Assembly (NCBI RefSeq): GCF_033001325.1
Contig: NZ_CP133111.1
Coordinates: forward strand, 5,162,501-5,226,500
Length of the DNA: 64,000 nt
DNA from: Rhodopseudomonas sp. BAL398
Lineage (GTDB): Bacteria > Pseudomonadota > Alphaproteobacteria > Rhizobiales > Xanthobacteraceae
Direction of reading: 5' to 3'
Both the position numbers and the translations under genes were made by a program. A model generated the notes under the pieces. It was not told the origin of the DNA, ran no database searches, and saw nothing but the letters and a program-made list of their open reading frames with translations. Within the stretch, counting starts at the first letter, position 1, and every line of letters begins with the position of its first letter. Shown here in pieces: positions 10,666 to 19,696 of the stretch.

Positions 10666-11937
10666 ATGACCGTCGAGTTGTCCGCCGTGCAGCAGCACGT
10701 CGATGCTGCGCGCGTTCTCGAGATCGAGCAGGAACTGCTGCGGATCCCCAGTTCGGCGTTCCAGGAGCACCATATCGCCGATCGTCTCGCCGAGCGCATG
10801 ACCGATATCGGCCTCGACGTCACGATGATGGACGTGATGCATCCATTCGATCCGGCGATCACCAGCCGGCAGCCGATGGGTGTACTGCGTGGCAACGGCG
10901 GCGGCCGCAGCCTGATGCTCAACGGTCACATGGATCCCGGCGTTGAGATGCCGGGTTGGTCAGTCGACCCCTACGGTGCCAAATTCGAGGATGGCTGGGT
11001 TTGGGGCATGGGCGCCCATGACGACAAGGGCGGACTCGCCGCGGCGTTCTGCGGCTTGGAGGCCGTGATCAAATCGGGCACGCGGTTGCAAGGCGACGTG
11101 CTGCTGTGCCCGGTGATCGCTCACAAGCTCGGCGGCGCCGGCACAAGGGCATTATTGAACAGCGGGGTTCGGGCGGATCTCTGCATCAACATGGAGCATT
11201 CCAACAACACCATCGCCACGGTGTGTGTCGGCATCGTCATGGTACGAATCCGCGTCGAGGCGCCGGAATTGTTTTTTCGCTACAGCGCCGAGGCGAAGGC
11301 GCAGTATTGGAATCCGATCGAGCAACTCTGCGAAGTGATCCGCCGCATCGGTCCCAGTCTCGATCCAATTCCGGAAGGAAGCTGGATGAATTTTGCGCCG
11401 CATCCGGATTTGCCGGGCTTTCCGACTCACACCTTCGATACGTTTCACAAGGAGCATTACTACCAGAAGAACCATACCGGCCTGCACAGCAAGCAGGCCG
11501 AATTGATGCTGCAGTTTCGCACCGTGCCGGGCCAGACGTTGCACGGCATCGCCGCCGATTTGACCGCGTTGCTGGAAGGGATCAGGAGCGAGCATCCGGC
11601 TTTCAATTACAGTTTTGAATTGCCGGCCAAGGGCACCGAAACCGGATGGTGCCAGGAGCCGATGGAATGCGCGCGCGATCATGCCTTGGTGACTTCGCTG
11701 GCGGCAGGTCAGGCGCAGGCCTCCGGCGCGCCGGCCGTGGTCGGCGGATGGGGCCGTCTCGGCAATGTCGGCGACGGCAACATCATCGCCGCGTTGGGCA
11801 TTCCGACCGTGCAATACGGGCCCGGGGACATCAGAATCTACAAGGAATGGCCGACCGCCGACGAACGCGTTTTGCTGTCTGATCTGGTCATAGCGGCGCA
11901 GGCTGTCGCCCATGCTACCGTCACCTTATGCGGTTGA
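10666..11937 (+). CDS. M20-family (ArgE/DapE-like) hydrolase with altered active-site residues
   Basis: 423 residues from the ATG at 10666, preceded by CAGGAGA. The M20 fold is clear: LMLNGHMD gives His88 and Asp90, and GMGAHDDKGG gives Asp119/Asp120. Where M20 enzymes have the catalytic and metal-binding Glu-Glu pair before GG, this protein has His153-Lys154 (AHKLGGAGT). Glu177 in NMEHS is kept. The C-terminal metal His, normally after GPGD, is not present: the segment reads YKEW at 392-395. The hydrolytic mechanism may therefore differ or be lost. Its genes for uptake and an M24 partner suggest action on an amidated amino compound (inference). Confidence 0.85.
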   Translation: MTVELSAVQQHVDAARVLEIEQELLRIPSSAFQEHHIADRLAERMTDIGLDVTMMDVMHPFDPAITSRQPMGVLRGNGGGRSLMLNGHMDPGVEMPGWSVDPYGAKFEDGWVWGMGAHDDKGGLAAAFCGLEAVIKSGTRLQGDVLLCPVIAHKLGGAGTRALLNSGVRADLCINMEHSNNTIATVCVGIVMVRIRVEAPELFFRYSAEAKAQYWNPIEQLCEVIRRIGPSLDPIPEGSWMNFAPHPDLPGFPTHTFDTFHKEHYYQKNHTGLHSKQAELMLQFRTVPGQTLHGIAADLTALLEGIRSEHPAFNYSFELPAKGTETGWCQEPMECARDHALVTSLAAGQAQASGAPAVVGGWGRLGNVGDGNIIAALGIPTVQYGPGDIRIYKEWPTADERVLLSDLVIAAQAVAHATVTLCG

Positions 11938-11970
11938 ACGACTCGCGGACCTCAAACGGAAGGCGCGCCT

Positions 11971-13635
11971 ATGGCTGACCTAGAGGAGGCCGGCGCAGCG
12001 CGGCCGTCAAGGAACGTGATCTGGGCCGGCGCCGCGATATTGGCGTTGGCGGCTGTCATCGCGATCGGCTGGCGTTCCAATCTTGTGCCCGAGCCGGTGC
12101 GGGAAATGATGTCCTACGTGTTCTCGTCGTTCCTGCTCGACGGCGCGTTGACGGCGATCGAGATCGCCGCGCTGGCGATGCTCGGCGGCGTCCTGCTCGG
12201 GCTAGTTCTAGCGCTGATGCGGCTGTCTGCCTTGGCGCCGGTGCGCAATGCGGCTTGGTGCTACATCTGGTTCGTCCGCGGCACGCCGGTGATCCTGCAA
12301 TTGGTGTTTCTCTACGATGCGCTTCCGGTGGTCGGCATCAGGCTCGACAGCTTCACCACCGCGGTGGTCGGCTTCATGCTCAACGAAGCGGCGTTCTGCG
12401 CCGAGATCATTCGCGGCGGCATCCTGTCGGTTGATCGCAGGCAAAGCCTCGCCGCGGCATCGTTCGGCATGGGGCCGTTCCTGACGCTGCGGCGGATCAT
12501 CCTGCCGCAGGCGATGCGCGCGATTCTGCCGGGGATGGCCAATCAGAGCATCTCCATGATCAAGGGCACGTCGATCGCCTCGGTGATCTTCGTCAATGAG
12601 TTGACGTTCCGCTCGCAGCAGATCGTCGGCCAGAACTTCAAGTTCTTCACGGTGTTCGCCGCCGCCGGCATCATCTATCTGATCATGACCAGCGCGATCG
12701 CGGGGGCGCAACACTACCTCGAACGCAATTTCAACCCGGACGCCGAGCGCAAGCCGAAGCCGGCGGTTGCGCCGGAGGGCACGGAGTCGGCGCAGCCGGT
12801 CTCGCCGACGGCCTGGATGGATACGCTCAGCGCGGGCCGGGCGGAGGGCGATGCGGCCGATGCGCCGTTCGTGGTGTGCCGCAACGTGCAGAAATCCTAC
12901 GGCAGCAAGCAAATCCTGTGCGGCGTCGATCTCACCATCAAGCGCGGCGAGGTGGTGGTGCTGATGGGGCCGAGCGGCTCGGGCAAGAGCACGCTGCTGC
13001 GGCTGGTGAATCATCTCGAACAATTGGACTGGGGCGAAATCACGGTCGACGGCCGGTATGTCGGTTATACCAAGCAGGTCGGCGACGGTCTCGTCCCAAC
13101 CCGCAATCTCGCCAAGGCTCGCGCCGACGCGCGGATAGGCATGGTGTTTCAGCACTTCAATCTGTTCGACCATTTCACAGCGTTGGAAAATATCATCGAG
13201 GCCCCGACCCGGGTCTACGGCGAGTCGGCTGACAAGATGCACGCGCTGGGCATGAGCCTGTTGAACGCCGTCGGCCTGTCGGCGCATGCCTATCATTTCC
13301 CGCACCGACTGTCTGGCGGTCAGCAGCAGCGCGTGGCCATCGCTCGCGCGCTGGCGATTTCGCCGCGGTTGATGCTGTTCGACGAACCGACCTCCGCGCT
13401 CGATCCCGAATTGGTCGGCGAAGTTCTCGCCGTGATCCGCCGCCTTGCCGAGGCCGGCATGACCATGATCGTGGTCACCCACGAGGTCCGTTTCGCCCGG
13501 GAGGTCGCCGATCGCATCGTGTTCATGGACGAGGGCAGGGTGATCGAGCAAGGACCGCCCGATGACTTGCTGGATCGACCGAAGCACGAGCGGACCCAGC
13601 GATTTTTGCGGATGGTCGAGCGTCAGGCTGAATGA
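11971..13635 (+). CDS. Fused amino-acid ABC transporter permease and ATP-binding protein
   Basis: 554-residue single chain combining two usually separate parts. Residues about 1-255 are a HisM/GlnP-type permease: several membrane segments and the coupling motif region [22 protein letters not shown]. After a linker of about 45 residues rich in Pro/Ala/Glu, residues about 298-554 form an ATPase with Walker [10 protein letters not shown], signature LSGGQQQR and Walker [15 protein letters not shown]. One frame runs through without interruption, so this is a true fusion. It should pair with the family-3 binding protein at 9759. Confidence 0.93.
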   Translation: MADLEEAGAARPSRNVIWAGAAILALAAVIAIGWRSNLVPEPVREMMSYVFSSFLLDGALTAIEIAALAMLGGVLLGLVLALMRLSALAPVRNAAWCYIWFVRGTPVILQLVFLYDALPVVGIRLDSFTTAVVGFMLNEAAFCAEIIRGGILSVDRRQSLAAASFGMGPFLTLRRIILPQAMRAILPGMANQSISMIKGTSIASVIFVNELTFRSQQIVGQNFKFFTVFAAAGIIYLIMTSAIAGAQHYLERNFNPDAERKPKPAVAPEGTESAQPVSPTAWMDTLSAGRAEGDAADAPFVVCRNVQKSYGSKQILCGVDLTIKRGEVVVLMGPSGSGKSTLLRLVNHLEQLDWGEITVDGRYVGYTKQVGDGLVPTRNLAKARADARIGMVFQHFNLFDHFTALENIIEAPTRVYGESADKMHALGMSLLNAVGLSAHAYHFPHRLSGGQQQRVAIARALAISPRLMLFDEPTSALDPELVGEVLAVIRRLAEAGMTMIVVTHEVRFAREVADRIVFMDEGRVIEQGPPDDLLDRPKHERTQRFLRMVERQAE

Positions 13636-13666
13636 TCTTGCGTCAGTCACCCCACGGAGTTTGGAT

Positions 13667-14797
13667 ATGAAAGCGTCAGCGAAGGATTTCGTGCAGCTCA
13701 AGCGCCTGGCGCAGCAAATGGATATGCTCGGTCTCGACGCCATCGTGGCGCGCGCCGGCATCAACTTTACCTATCTCGCGGGATTCGCCTATCCCGGCAC
13801 GCTCGCGCGCCATCTCGATCTCGCCGACTCGCCGCGTGGCGTTTATCTGATCTGGCCGCGCAAGGGCGAGCCGCGCATCGTCGTCAACGCCATTGCCGAG
13901 GGGCTGGCGCGGCGCGATTCCTTCATCGAGCATTTCGACGTCTATGAAGGCTACACGGAGTCGCCGGTTGAAAAACTCGCCGAGGTAATCGCGGCGATGG
14001 GGCTTTCGGAATCGAAGATCGGCTTCGAGACCAATTTTATCAGCGCGGCTGATTGGGACGTCCTGCGCAAGCGCTTGCCGAGGATGCGAAATGTTGATTC
14101 AAGCCCGCTGATGGACGTCGTCCGCGCGGTCAAAACGCCCACGGAGCTCGCGGCGCTGAAGCGCGGCGCCGATATGCTCGATGACGCCTTTCTGGCCTGC
14201 CTGCAGATGGTGCGGCCGGGCATGCGAGAGCGGGATCTGCACGCCGCTCTGGTCGGCTATTGCTTGGCTCACGGATCGGAATTCACCCACGGCATCCTCA
14301 ATTCCGAACGCAACACCATTCAATATGCCGGCGAAAGCGACTTTGTCTTCGCGGCGGGTGATGCCATTCGCACCGACTACGTCGCCTACATCAAGGGCTA
14401 TCCGGGGCACCAGTCGCGCTGCGCGGTGGTCGGTAAGCCGAGTGCCGAGCAGGTTCGACAATACACCGTGATCCGCGACATCTATCGCGCCGCCTGCGAT
14501 CAGCTCGTGCCCGGCCGCACTGCCGGCGATATCTATCAGTTCGTGGTGGAGCGCTTTGCGTCCGCCGGAATGACCTACAAGTCAATGCTGGCCGGTCATA
14601 GTGTCGGGGCGTGGTGGCATCAGCAAGAGCCGGTGATCGCCCGCGGCAATTCGCGGGTGCTCGAGGAGGGCATGGTGATCGCGATGGAGCCCCACATCAA
14701 CCATTGGCACATCCAGGATATGTTCGTGATCCGGTCCGATGGACCGGAACTGATTTCCGATAAATTTCCGACGGACGAGATATTCGCTTGCGGTTAG
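13667..14797 (+). CDS. M24-family (Xaa-Pro dipeptidase/creatinase-like) protein with altered metal site
   Basis: 376 residues from the ATG at 13667 (CACGGAG upstream). An N-terminal creatinase_N domain (about 1-145) precedes the pita-bread domain. Of the five metal ligands, Asp237, His311 (GHSVG) and Glu341 (AMEPH) are kept. The second Asp, 11 residues after Asp237 in the GYxxDxxR motif, is His248 (GYPGHQSR), and the last Glu of the usual ED pair is Gln350 (IQDMF). Creatinase is a known M24 enzyme that works without metal, so a creatinase-like amidohydrolase is a fair alternative to a dipeptidase. It lies 31 nt downstream of the fused transporter. Confidence 0.86.
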   Translation: MKASAKDFVQLKRLAQQMDMLGLDAIVARAGINFTYLAGFAYPGTLARHLDLADSPRGVYLIWPRKGEPRIVVNAIAEGLARRDSFIEHFDVYEGYTESPVEKLAEVIAAMGLSESKIGFETNFISAADWDVLRKRLPRMRNVDSSPLMDVVRAVKTPTELAALKRGADMLDDAFLACLQMVRPGMRERDLHAALVGYCLAHGSEFTHGILNSERNTIQYAGESDFVFAAGDAIRTDYVAYIKGYPGHQSRCAVVGKPSAEQVRQYTVIRDIYRAACDQLVPGRTAGDIYQFVVERFASAGMTYKSMLAGHSVGAWWHQQEPVIARGNSRVLEEGMVIAMEPHINHWHIQDMFVIRSDGPELISDKFPTDEIFACG

Positions 14798-15419
14798 TTC
14801 TGCTGCAGCTCTTTGTATGGCCGCGACAACTGCAGAAACCGCATCAGACTTCCTTCGATCGCGCCGCGACGAGGCCGCGGGTGATGAACACCAGCAATGA
14901 TGGCTGCCCGTCGTCTTTGCCGACCAGATGCACTGGCGGGTGCATCGAATGCTGCACGCCGTGGATCACGATCAGATTGGCGCCGGCCGAGGTGCGGATT
15001 AGGCCCTTGACCCGCAGGATGCGATCGCCGTGCCGATCCAGCAGGGCCGATAGCCATAGCTTGAAGGCCGGCCGCGGCCGATCCGGATTCGCACGCCGAT
15101 CTGCCTGACCTGGCATCCGGCGAATCCGCTGACGGCCGAGGAGGTGGTTGCCAAGGCGCGCGCGGTGCCGACGCCTGCTTGACTACTTTCATTTGTCCAG
15201 ATGAGGCATGGGTCGGGCTGTTGCCTTAGGCGTCGGCCACTAGCTGGCCGCGCGCGACGCCCGTAGCTGGATCACGTGGTCCGGTGAAGCGGCCGCGATT
15301 CGGTGTGCCGCGTCTGAGTTGACGCAACAGGCCAATGACTTTGGTTCGGCCAGCCATGATCCGCCCCCATGCTGCGATGGTATCGATAGGCCTCACAATG
15401 GTCCGACCTGGAGCGAATT
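14798..15419. other. 622-base gap holding decayed sequence
   Basis: No intact gene. Besides the CobW fragment on the minus strand, the plus strand at about 15078-15182 reads RTPICLTWHPANPLTAEEVV followed by a short tail and a stop, which looks like the C-terminal end of some lost protein that I do not recognise. From about 15190 to 15405 nothing recognisable is seen. GGAG at about 15411 serves the acyl-CoA dehydrogenase start. Confidence 0.5.
14844..15116 (-). pseudogene. CobW-type GTPase C-terminal fragment
   Basis: About 70 codons on the minus strand match the CobW C-terminal domain: FKLWLSALLDRHGDRILRVKG, then IVIHGVQHSMHPPVHL and LLVFITRGLV. The GTPase domain with its P-loop is absent, and the sequence upstream (towards 15200) gives no continuing CobW frame. 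It is therefore a truncated remnant of a zinc/cobalt metallochaperone-like gene. Confidence 0.7.
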
Positions 15420-16616
15420 ATGGATTTCGATCTTTCCCCCGAGCAAAAAGACATCAAGGCACGCGCTGCGGCGTTTGTCGCGGACGTATGCCGCCCGCTC
15501 GAAGCGGAATGGGGCATCGACGACTACGCCGTGCCCGAGGACATATTCATGTCCGTCGTTCGGAAATTCCGAGAAGGCGGCTTTCGTGGCATCGCTATTC
15601 CGAAAGAGGCCGGCGGCCAGGGGCTCGGCACAATCGCGAAATGTCTGGTGTATGAGGAACTGGTCACCTCGCCCGTCATGCATGGATTGCTGGCGACGTG
15701 GTCCGGCTTTCTCGACCCGCACCCGGCGCTTTACACCGCGCCGGAATGGCAGCGCGAAGCCTATTTGTATCCGATCCTGAAGGAAGACAAATTCTATCAC
15801 ATCAACATCTCGGAGCCTGGTGCAGGATCGGACGCCGCCGGCATCACCACCACGGCGGTCCGCGATGGCGACAATTACGTCATCAACGGAATCAAGCGCT
15901 GGGCGCCGCCGCCCAACCATCCCGGCATCGCGCCAAAATATCTACTCTGCTACGCCGTCACCGATCCGAGCAAGGGCTATGAGGGCATCAGCATGTTCCT
16001 CGTGGACTACCCGAATCCGGGCGTCAAACTCCTGAAAACCTATGAGACGATGGCGCCTGGAACATATCTGGGGCGGTCATGTGACTACGAATACAAGGAT
16101 TGCGTCGTTCCTGCCAAGAACATGCTGGGCGGCGAGGGGATGGGCTTCCGTCACATGATGGATCAGCTCAACCGCAACCGCACCGTGATCGGTGCGCGTT
16201 TGATCGGCACCGCGCGCTGGGCCCAGCAGCAGGCGGTCGCTCGTGCGAAGTCTCGTGAAACCTTCGGCGCGCCGCTTTCGGAACGCCAGGCCATTCAATG
16301 GATGCTTGCCGAATCCGAGATGGATCTCGAGCAAGGCCGGCTGATGGTCTACAAGACTGCGTGGATGCTCGACCAGGGCCGTGACGCCCGGAAGGAGGCC
16401 GCGATGGTCAAGTGCTTCGCGCCGCTGGCGGCATGTCGGGTGATCGATCGTTGCATGCAGATCCATGGCGGCCTCGGCATGGTGCGCGAGAGCCGCTTCG
16501 GTCAGCTGTATTTCCAGAGCCGCATCGCGCAGGTCGCCGAGGGGACGACCGAAATCATGAAACTGACGATCGCCCGCGAGGTTTTGAAGGCGGATGGGCG
16601 GGCCACACACGGCTAA
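15420..16616 (+). CDS. Acyl-CoA dehydrogenase
   Basis: FAD flavoprotein that forms the alpha,beta double bond in acyl-CoA; 398 residues, full length for the family. The N-terminal helical domain starts MDFDLSPEQKDIKARAAAF. The FAD-binding middle contains the ISEPGAGSD motif, and the C-terminal part has QIHGGLGMVRES and RIAQVAEGTTEIMKL with the usual catalytic-region layout. The spacing of GGAG to the ATG at 15420 is good. The gene is convergent with the LivK-type gene at 16787 and near an acyl-CoA synthetase, so it probably belongs to an acid-catabolism set of unknown chain type. Confidence 0.94.
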   Translation: MDFDLSPEQKDIKARAAAFVADVCRPLEAEWGIDDYAVPEDIFMSVVRKFREGGFRGIAIPKEAGGQGLGTIAKCLVYEELVTSPVMHGLLATWSGFLDPHPALYTAPEWQREAYLYPILKEDKFYHINISEPGAGSDAAGITTTAVRDGDNYVINGIKRWAPPPNHPGIAPKYLLCYAVTDPSKGYEGISMFLVDYPNPGVKLLKTYETMAPGTYLGRSCDYEYKDCVVPAKNMLGGEGMGFRHMMDQLNRNRTVIGARLIGTARWAQQQAVARAKSRETFGAPLSERQAIQWMLAESEMDLEQGRLMVYKTAWMLDQGRDARKEAAMVKCFAPLAACRVIDRCMQIHGGLGMVRESRFGQLYFQSRIAQVAEGTTEIMKLTIAREVLKADGRATHG

Positions 16617-16672
16617 CGCAGGATTCCGAAAACGCGATCCCGGCTTTCGGAAGAGATCGCGCGCACAATGGC

Positions 16673-16709
16673 GGGCAGGATGACAATGCGAAGATTAGTC
16701 ATCCTGCCC
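16673..16709. terminator. Perfect 12-bp hairpin after the acyl-CoA dehydrogenase gene
   Basis: GGGCAGGATGAC at 16673-16684 pairs perfectly with GTCATCCTGCCC at 16698-16709 across a 13-base loop. It lies between convergent genes. No U-run follows on the plus strand, so it may be a weak terminator or an mRNA-end stabiliser. Confidence 0.6.
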
Positions 16710-16730
16710 CCGAAGACTAGGCCAAAATGA

Positions 16731-16760
16731 AATAGGGCGATCGGCTCGGATCGCCCTATT
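16731..16760. terminator. Bidirectional rho-independent terminator-like hairpin
   Basis: AATAGGGCGATC at 16731-16742 and GATCGCCCTATT at 16749-16760 form a perfect 12-bp stem with a 6-base loop. On the minus strand it is followed by TTTCATTTT, so it should terminate the binding-protein gene at 16787. On the plus strand a shorter ATTCTTAT run follows. Confidence 0.8.
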
Positions 16761-16786
16761 CTTATGAGTCACTGGACCGGCGCGTT

Positions 16787-17998
16787 CTATTCGGCGGAGA
16801 TGATGTCGCTGATGGGGACCCATCGAACGCCGTCGAACTGGAAGATCTGCTCCTGATGCAGCGGCGTGTGTCGCTTGGGGCTGGTGTCCAGGGTAATTCC
16901 CGGCAACATCAATGGCAGCACGAGCCCATTGATATTCGTCGCCTGCTTCATCAGGTTCGCGCGGGTGAGATCGTCGCCGCATTTTTGCAGGACGTGCACG
17001 AATGTCTGGGCCGTCGCAATGCCGAAGATGTTGAACGACTCCATCGGATTGGCGTCCGGCATGTAGTCCTTCATGAATGCCAGATAGTCCTTCATCGCAG
17101 GATCGTCAGCCCATTTGGGATCGCTCGGATCCTTGCGAAATAGAACCGTGATGACGCCCTTCGAATTGTCGAGGCCGGCGGGCGTGAGGGTGCTTGCCAC
17201 CGATCCGGAGGCATCGCTCAGCAGATGCAGGACCTCCCATTTGGTTTCCGCGATACGCTTGATCGCCTGCGCCGCAAATTTCGGCGTCGACAGATCGATC
17301 AGGACATCAGCACCACTGGCACGCAGCAGCTGCAATTGCGAGTTGATGGTCGGTTCGGACACCTCGTAGCTCTTCTCCGCGACGATCATCCTGGCGGCGT
17401 TGTCGCCAAGGCCGTCGCGAACGCCCTTCGCATAGTCCCTTCCGAAATCGTCATTCTGATAGAGAATGGCGATCTTGGCTTGAGGGCGCGTCTTCAGAAG
17501 GAATTTGGCGTAGATCCGGCCCTTGGCCTCGTTATTGGGTTGCCACCCCATCGACCATGGGAATTTCGCCGGATCGTCGATCCGGTTCGCGCCGGTCCCC
17601 AAAAACAGCGAGGGCACCTTCTTGATGTTCAGATATTTCTGGATGGCAAAATTGGTCGGTGAGCCGAATGTCCCGACGATCGCCAGAACTTCCTGGTTTT
17701 CGACGAGGTTGCGGGTCTGTTCGACCGCCTTTGGCGGGCTGTAGCCGTCATCCAGGGAGATCAGGTTGATCTTGCGGCCGTTGACGCCGCCTTCCTTGTT
17801 GATCTTGGCGAAGTAGGCCGCCATCGCCTTGCCGATGGTTGAGAAACTCGAAGCCGGGCCGCTATAGGGCATCGTCTGGCCGATCTTCACCTCGGTATCG
17901 GAGACCCCGGGACCATAGAGTTTTTGTTGCGCCCAAACCGGTGACGCGAGGATGCTGGTGGCCAGAGCAACGAGTAACGCCCGTTTCGATAGATTCAT
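16787..17998 (-). CDS. LivK-type ABC transporter substrate-binding protein
   Basis: 403-residue periplasmic binding protein. Signal peptide MNLSKRALLVALATSILASP with cleavage near VWA-QQ. The mature protein has the type-1 fold and family phrases KIGQTMPYSGPASSFSTIGKA, LVENQEVLAIVGTFGSPTNF and LYQNDDFGRDYAKGV. CAGGGAGAG precedes the ATG. No Liv permease or ATPase lies next to it, so it either uses a transporter encoded elsewhere or acts with the downstream-facing acyl-CoA genes. It follows the acyl-CoA synthetase by 58 nt on the same strand; the ligand may be an organic or aromatic acid (inference). Confidence 0.92.
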   Translation of the reverse strand: MNLSKRALLVALATSILASPVWAQQKLYGPGVSDTEVKIGQTMPYSGPASSFSTIGKAMAAYFAKINKEGGVNGRKINLISLDDGYSPPKAVEQTRNLVENQEVLAIVGTFGSPTNFAIQKYLNIKKVPSLFLGTGANRIDDPAKFPWSMGWQPNNEAKGRIYAKFLLKTRPQAKIAILYQNDDFGRDYAKGVRDGLGDNAARMIVAEKSYEVSEPTINSQLQLLRASGADVLIDLSTPKFAAQAIKRIAETKWEVLHLLSDASGSVASTLTPAGLDNSKGVITVLFRKDPSDPKWADDPAMKDYLAFMKDYMPDANPMESFNIFGIATAQTFVHVLQKCGDDLTRANLMKQATNINGLVLPLMLPGITLDTSPKRHTPLHQEQIFQFDGVRWVPISDIISAE

Positions 17999-18056
17999 TT
18001 TTCTCTCCCTGTAGATTTATTTGCAACCGGCTGGCGTGAGCCTGGATGACCGCAGG

Positions 18057-19583
18057 TCAGCCGGCTGATGCGTAGCGTTTCTTCAAGACGTGCTTGAACA
18101 GCTTGCCATTCTCCAGCCGGGGCATGTCGGCCTCGAAGTCGACGCTCTTCGGGCATTTCACGCCGGACAGCTTGCCGCGGCAGTAGGCGATCAGGTCTTT
18201 CTCCATCGCCGGTGAGGCGAGGTTGGGATCATGCAATTGCACCACGGCTTTGACTTCTTCGCCGAACTCGACGTTTGGCACGCCGAAGACGGCGACATCC
18301 TGGACCGCCGGGTGCAATGCCAGAATGTTCTCGATCTCGGCGGGGTAGATGTTCACGCCACCGCTGATGATCATGTGCGCGCGACGATCGGTCAGGTAGA
18401 GAAAGCCATCCTTGTCGAGATAGCCGACGTCACCGACCGTGGTCCATCCCTGCACGTTGCGGGTGCGCTTGGTCTTCTCCGGATCGTTGTGATAGGCGAA
18501 TTCCGGGCCATCAAAGAAGACGTCACCGATCTCTCCCGGTGCCACTTCAGTTCCATCGTCATCGAGAATATGAATCGTGCCCAACACGGCGCGGCCGACC
18601 GATCCCCGGTGCGTCAGCCATTCCTCCGCGGAAATGCATGTCACCCCGTTGCGCTCGGAGCTCGAATAATATTCCCAGACGATGGGCCCCCACCAATCGA
18701 TCATTTGCTGCTTGATGTCCGCCGGGCAGGGTGCGGCGGAATGGATGGCGCAGCGATGCGACGACAGGTCGTAGGCCGCGCGCTCCGAGGCCGGCAAATT
18801 CAGCAGCCGAAAGAACATGGTCGGCACCCATTGGCTATGGGTGATGCGTTCATCCTGGATCGCCCGCAGGCAAGTCAGGGCATCGAATTTCGCGATCAGG
18901 ACGACGGTGCCGCCACAGTCGATCGTTCTCATCGTGAAACGCAGCGGAGCTCCGTGATAGAGCGGCGCAGGCGACAGATAGATGCTGTCTTCGTCGAACT
19001 GGAATTTGTTGCGGACCCAGTCGCCCGAGGAATTGGCCTGTTTGAAGTTCGAGAACAGCGGCTGCTTGATGCCCTTGGGCTGGCCGGTGGTGCCCGACGA
19101 GTAGAAGAAATCCTTGCCGACCGGCCCCTCTGGAAATTCGGCATAGCGCTCAAAGCGAACGAGTTCAGCGGCGTAGTCGGAGCAGCCGGCGATCTGGCCG
19201 TGCAGCGCGATGATCCGGCAATGCGCCCCCGCGGATTGGGCGAGGTCGCGGGCGACGTCCGCGAACCGCGCGGCCACGAACAGCACCTTGGCGCCGCTGT
19301 CGCGGACGATGTAGGCGGCCTCTTCGGGCTTCAAGTGGGTGCTGATCGGCGTATAGTAGCAACCGATCTGGCGGGCGCCGTGAACGATTTCGAAATAGGT
19401 GAAATCATTGTCCAGCATGACGGCGACGCCGTCACCTTGCGAGAGGCCGAGCCACATCAGGAGCTGCGAGACCTTGTTGGCGTTCTGGTCGAGCGTCTCG
19501 TAGGTCAGCCTTTCGCCGGACGGATAGATCACGCATGCGGCCTTCTGCGGGTGCCGCTCTGCCATCGTTCTCAATTGCGTCAT
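18057..19583 (-). CDS. AMP-dependent acyl-CoA synthetase/ligase
   Basis: ANL-family ligase that activates a carboxylic acid with ATP and CoA; 508 residues from the ATG at 19583, which has AGAGGGA upstream. An upstream extension to 19751 is non-coding in character. Motifs: P-loop YSSGTTGQPKGIKQP, mid-core EYYSSSERNG (YGxTE equivalent), GWTTVGDVGYLDKDGFLYL and hinge DRRAHMIISGGVNIYPAE, then the C-terminal catalytic Lys region NGKLFKHVLKKRY. It probably forms a transcription unit with the binding protein at 16787. Chain specificity cannot be read. Confidence 0.94.
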   Translation of the reverse strand: MTQLRTMAERHPQKAACVIYPSGERLTYETLDQNANKVSQLLMWLGLSQGDGVAVMLDNDFTYFEIVHGARQIGCYYTPISTHLKPEEAAYIVRDSGAKVLFVAARFADVARDLAQSAGAHCRIIALHGQIAGCSDYAAELVRFERYAEFPEGPVGKDFFYSSGTTGQPKGIKQPLFSNFKQANSSGDWVRNKFQFDEDSIYLSPAPLYHGAPLRFTMRTIDCGGTVVLIAKFDALTCLRAIQDERITHSQWVPTMFFRLLNLPASERAAYDLSSHRCAIHSAAPCPADIKQQMIDWWGPIVWEYYSSSERNGVTCISAEEWLTHRGSVGRAVLGTIHILDDDGTEVAPGEIGDVFFDGPEFAYHNDPEKTKRTRNVQGWTTVGDVGYLDKDGFLYLTDRRAHMIISGGVNIYPAEIENILALHPAVQDVAVFGVPNVEFGEEVKAVVQLHDPNLASPAMEKDLIAYCRGKLSGVKCPKSVDFEADMPRLENGKLFKHVLKKRYASAG

Positions 19584-19696
19584 CGGTCCCTCTTTCGCGC
19601 GCCGAGGCGTGCCCAAGGCGATGGGGACTATGATGATCCCGGCCGACAGATCGAAATGGCCGGCGGTGACAAAACGATTGACGTTTCTTGGCAGGA

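Noticed and set aside
14788-15108. 106-codon plus-strand frame after the M24 gene
   Set aside because: The opposite strand carries the recognisable CobW fragment, and this frame has no ribosome site or family features.
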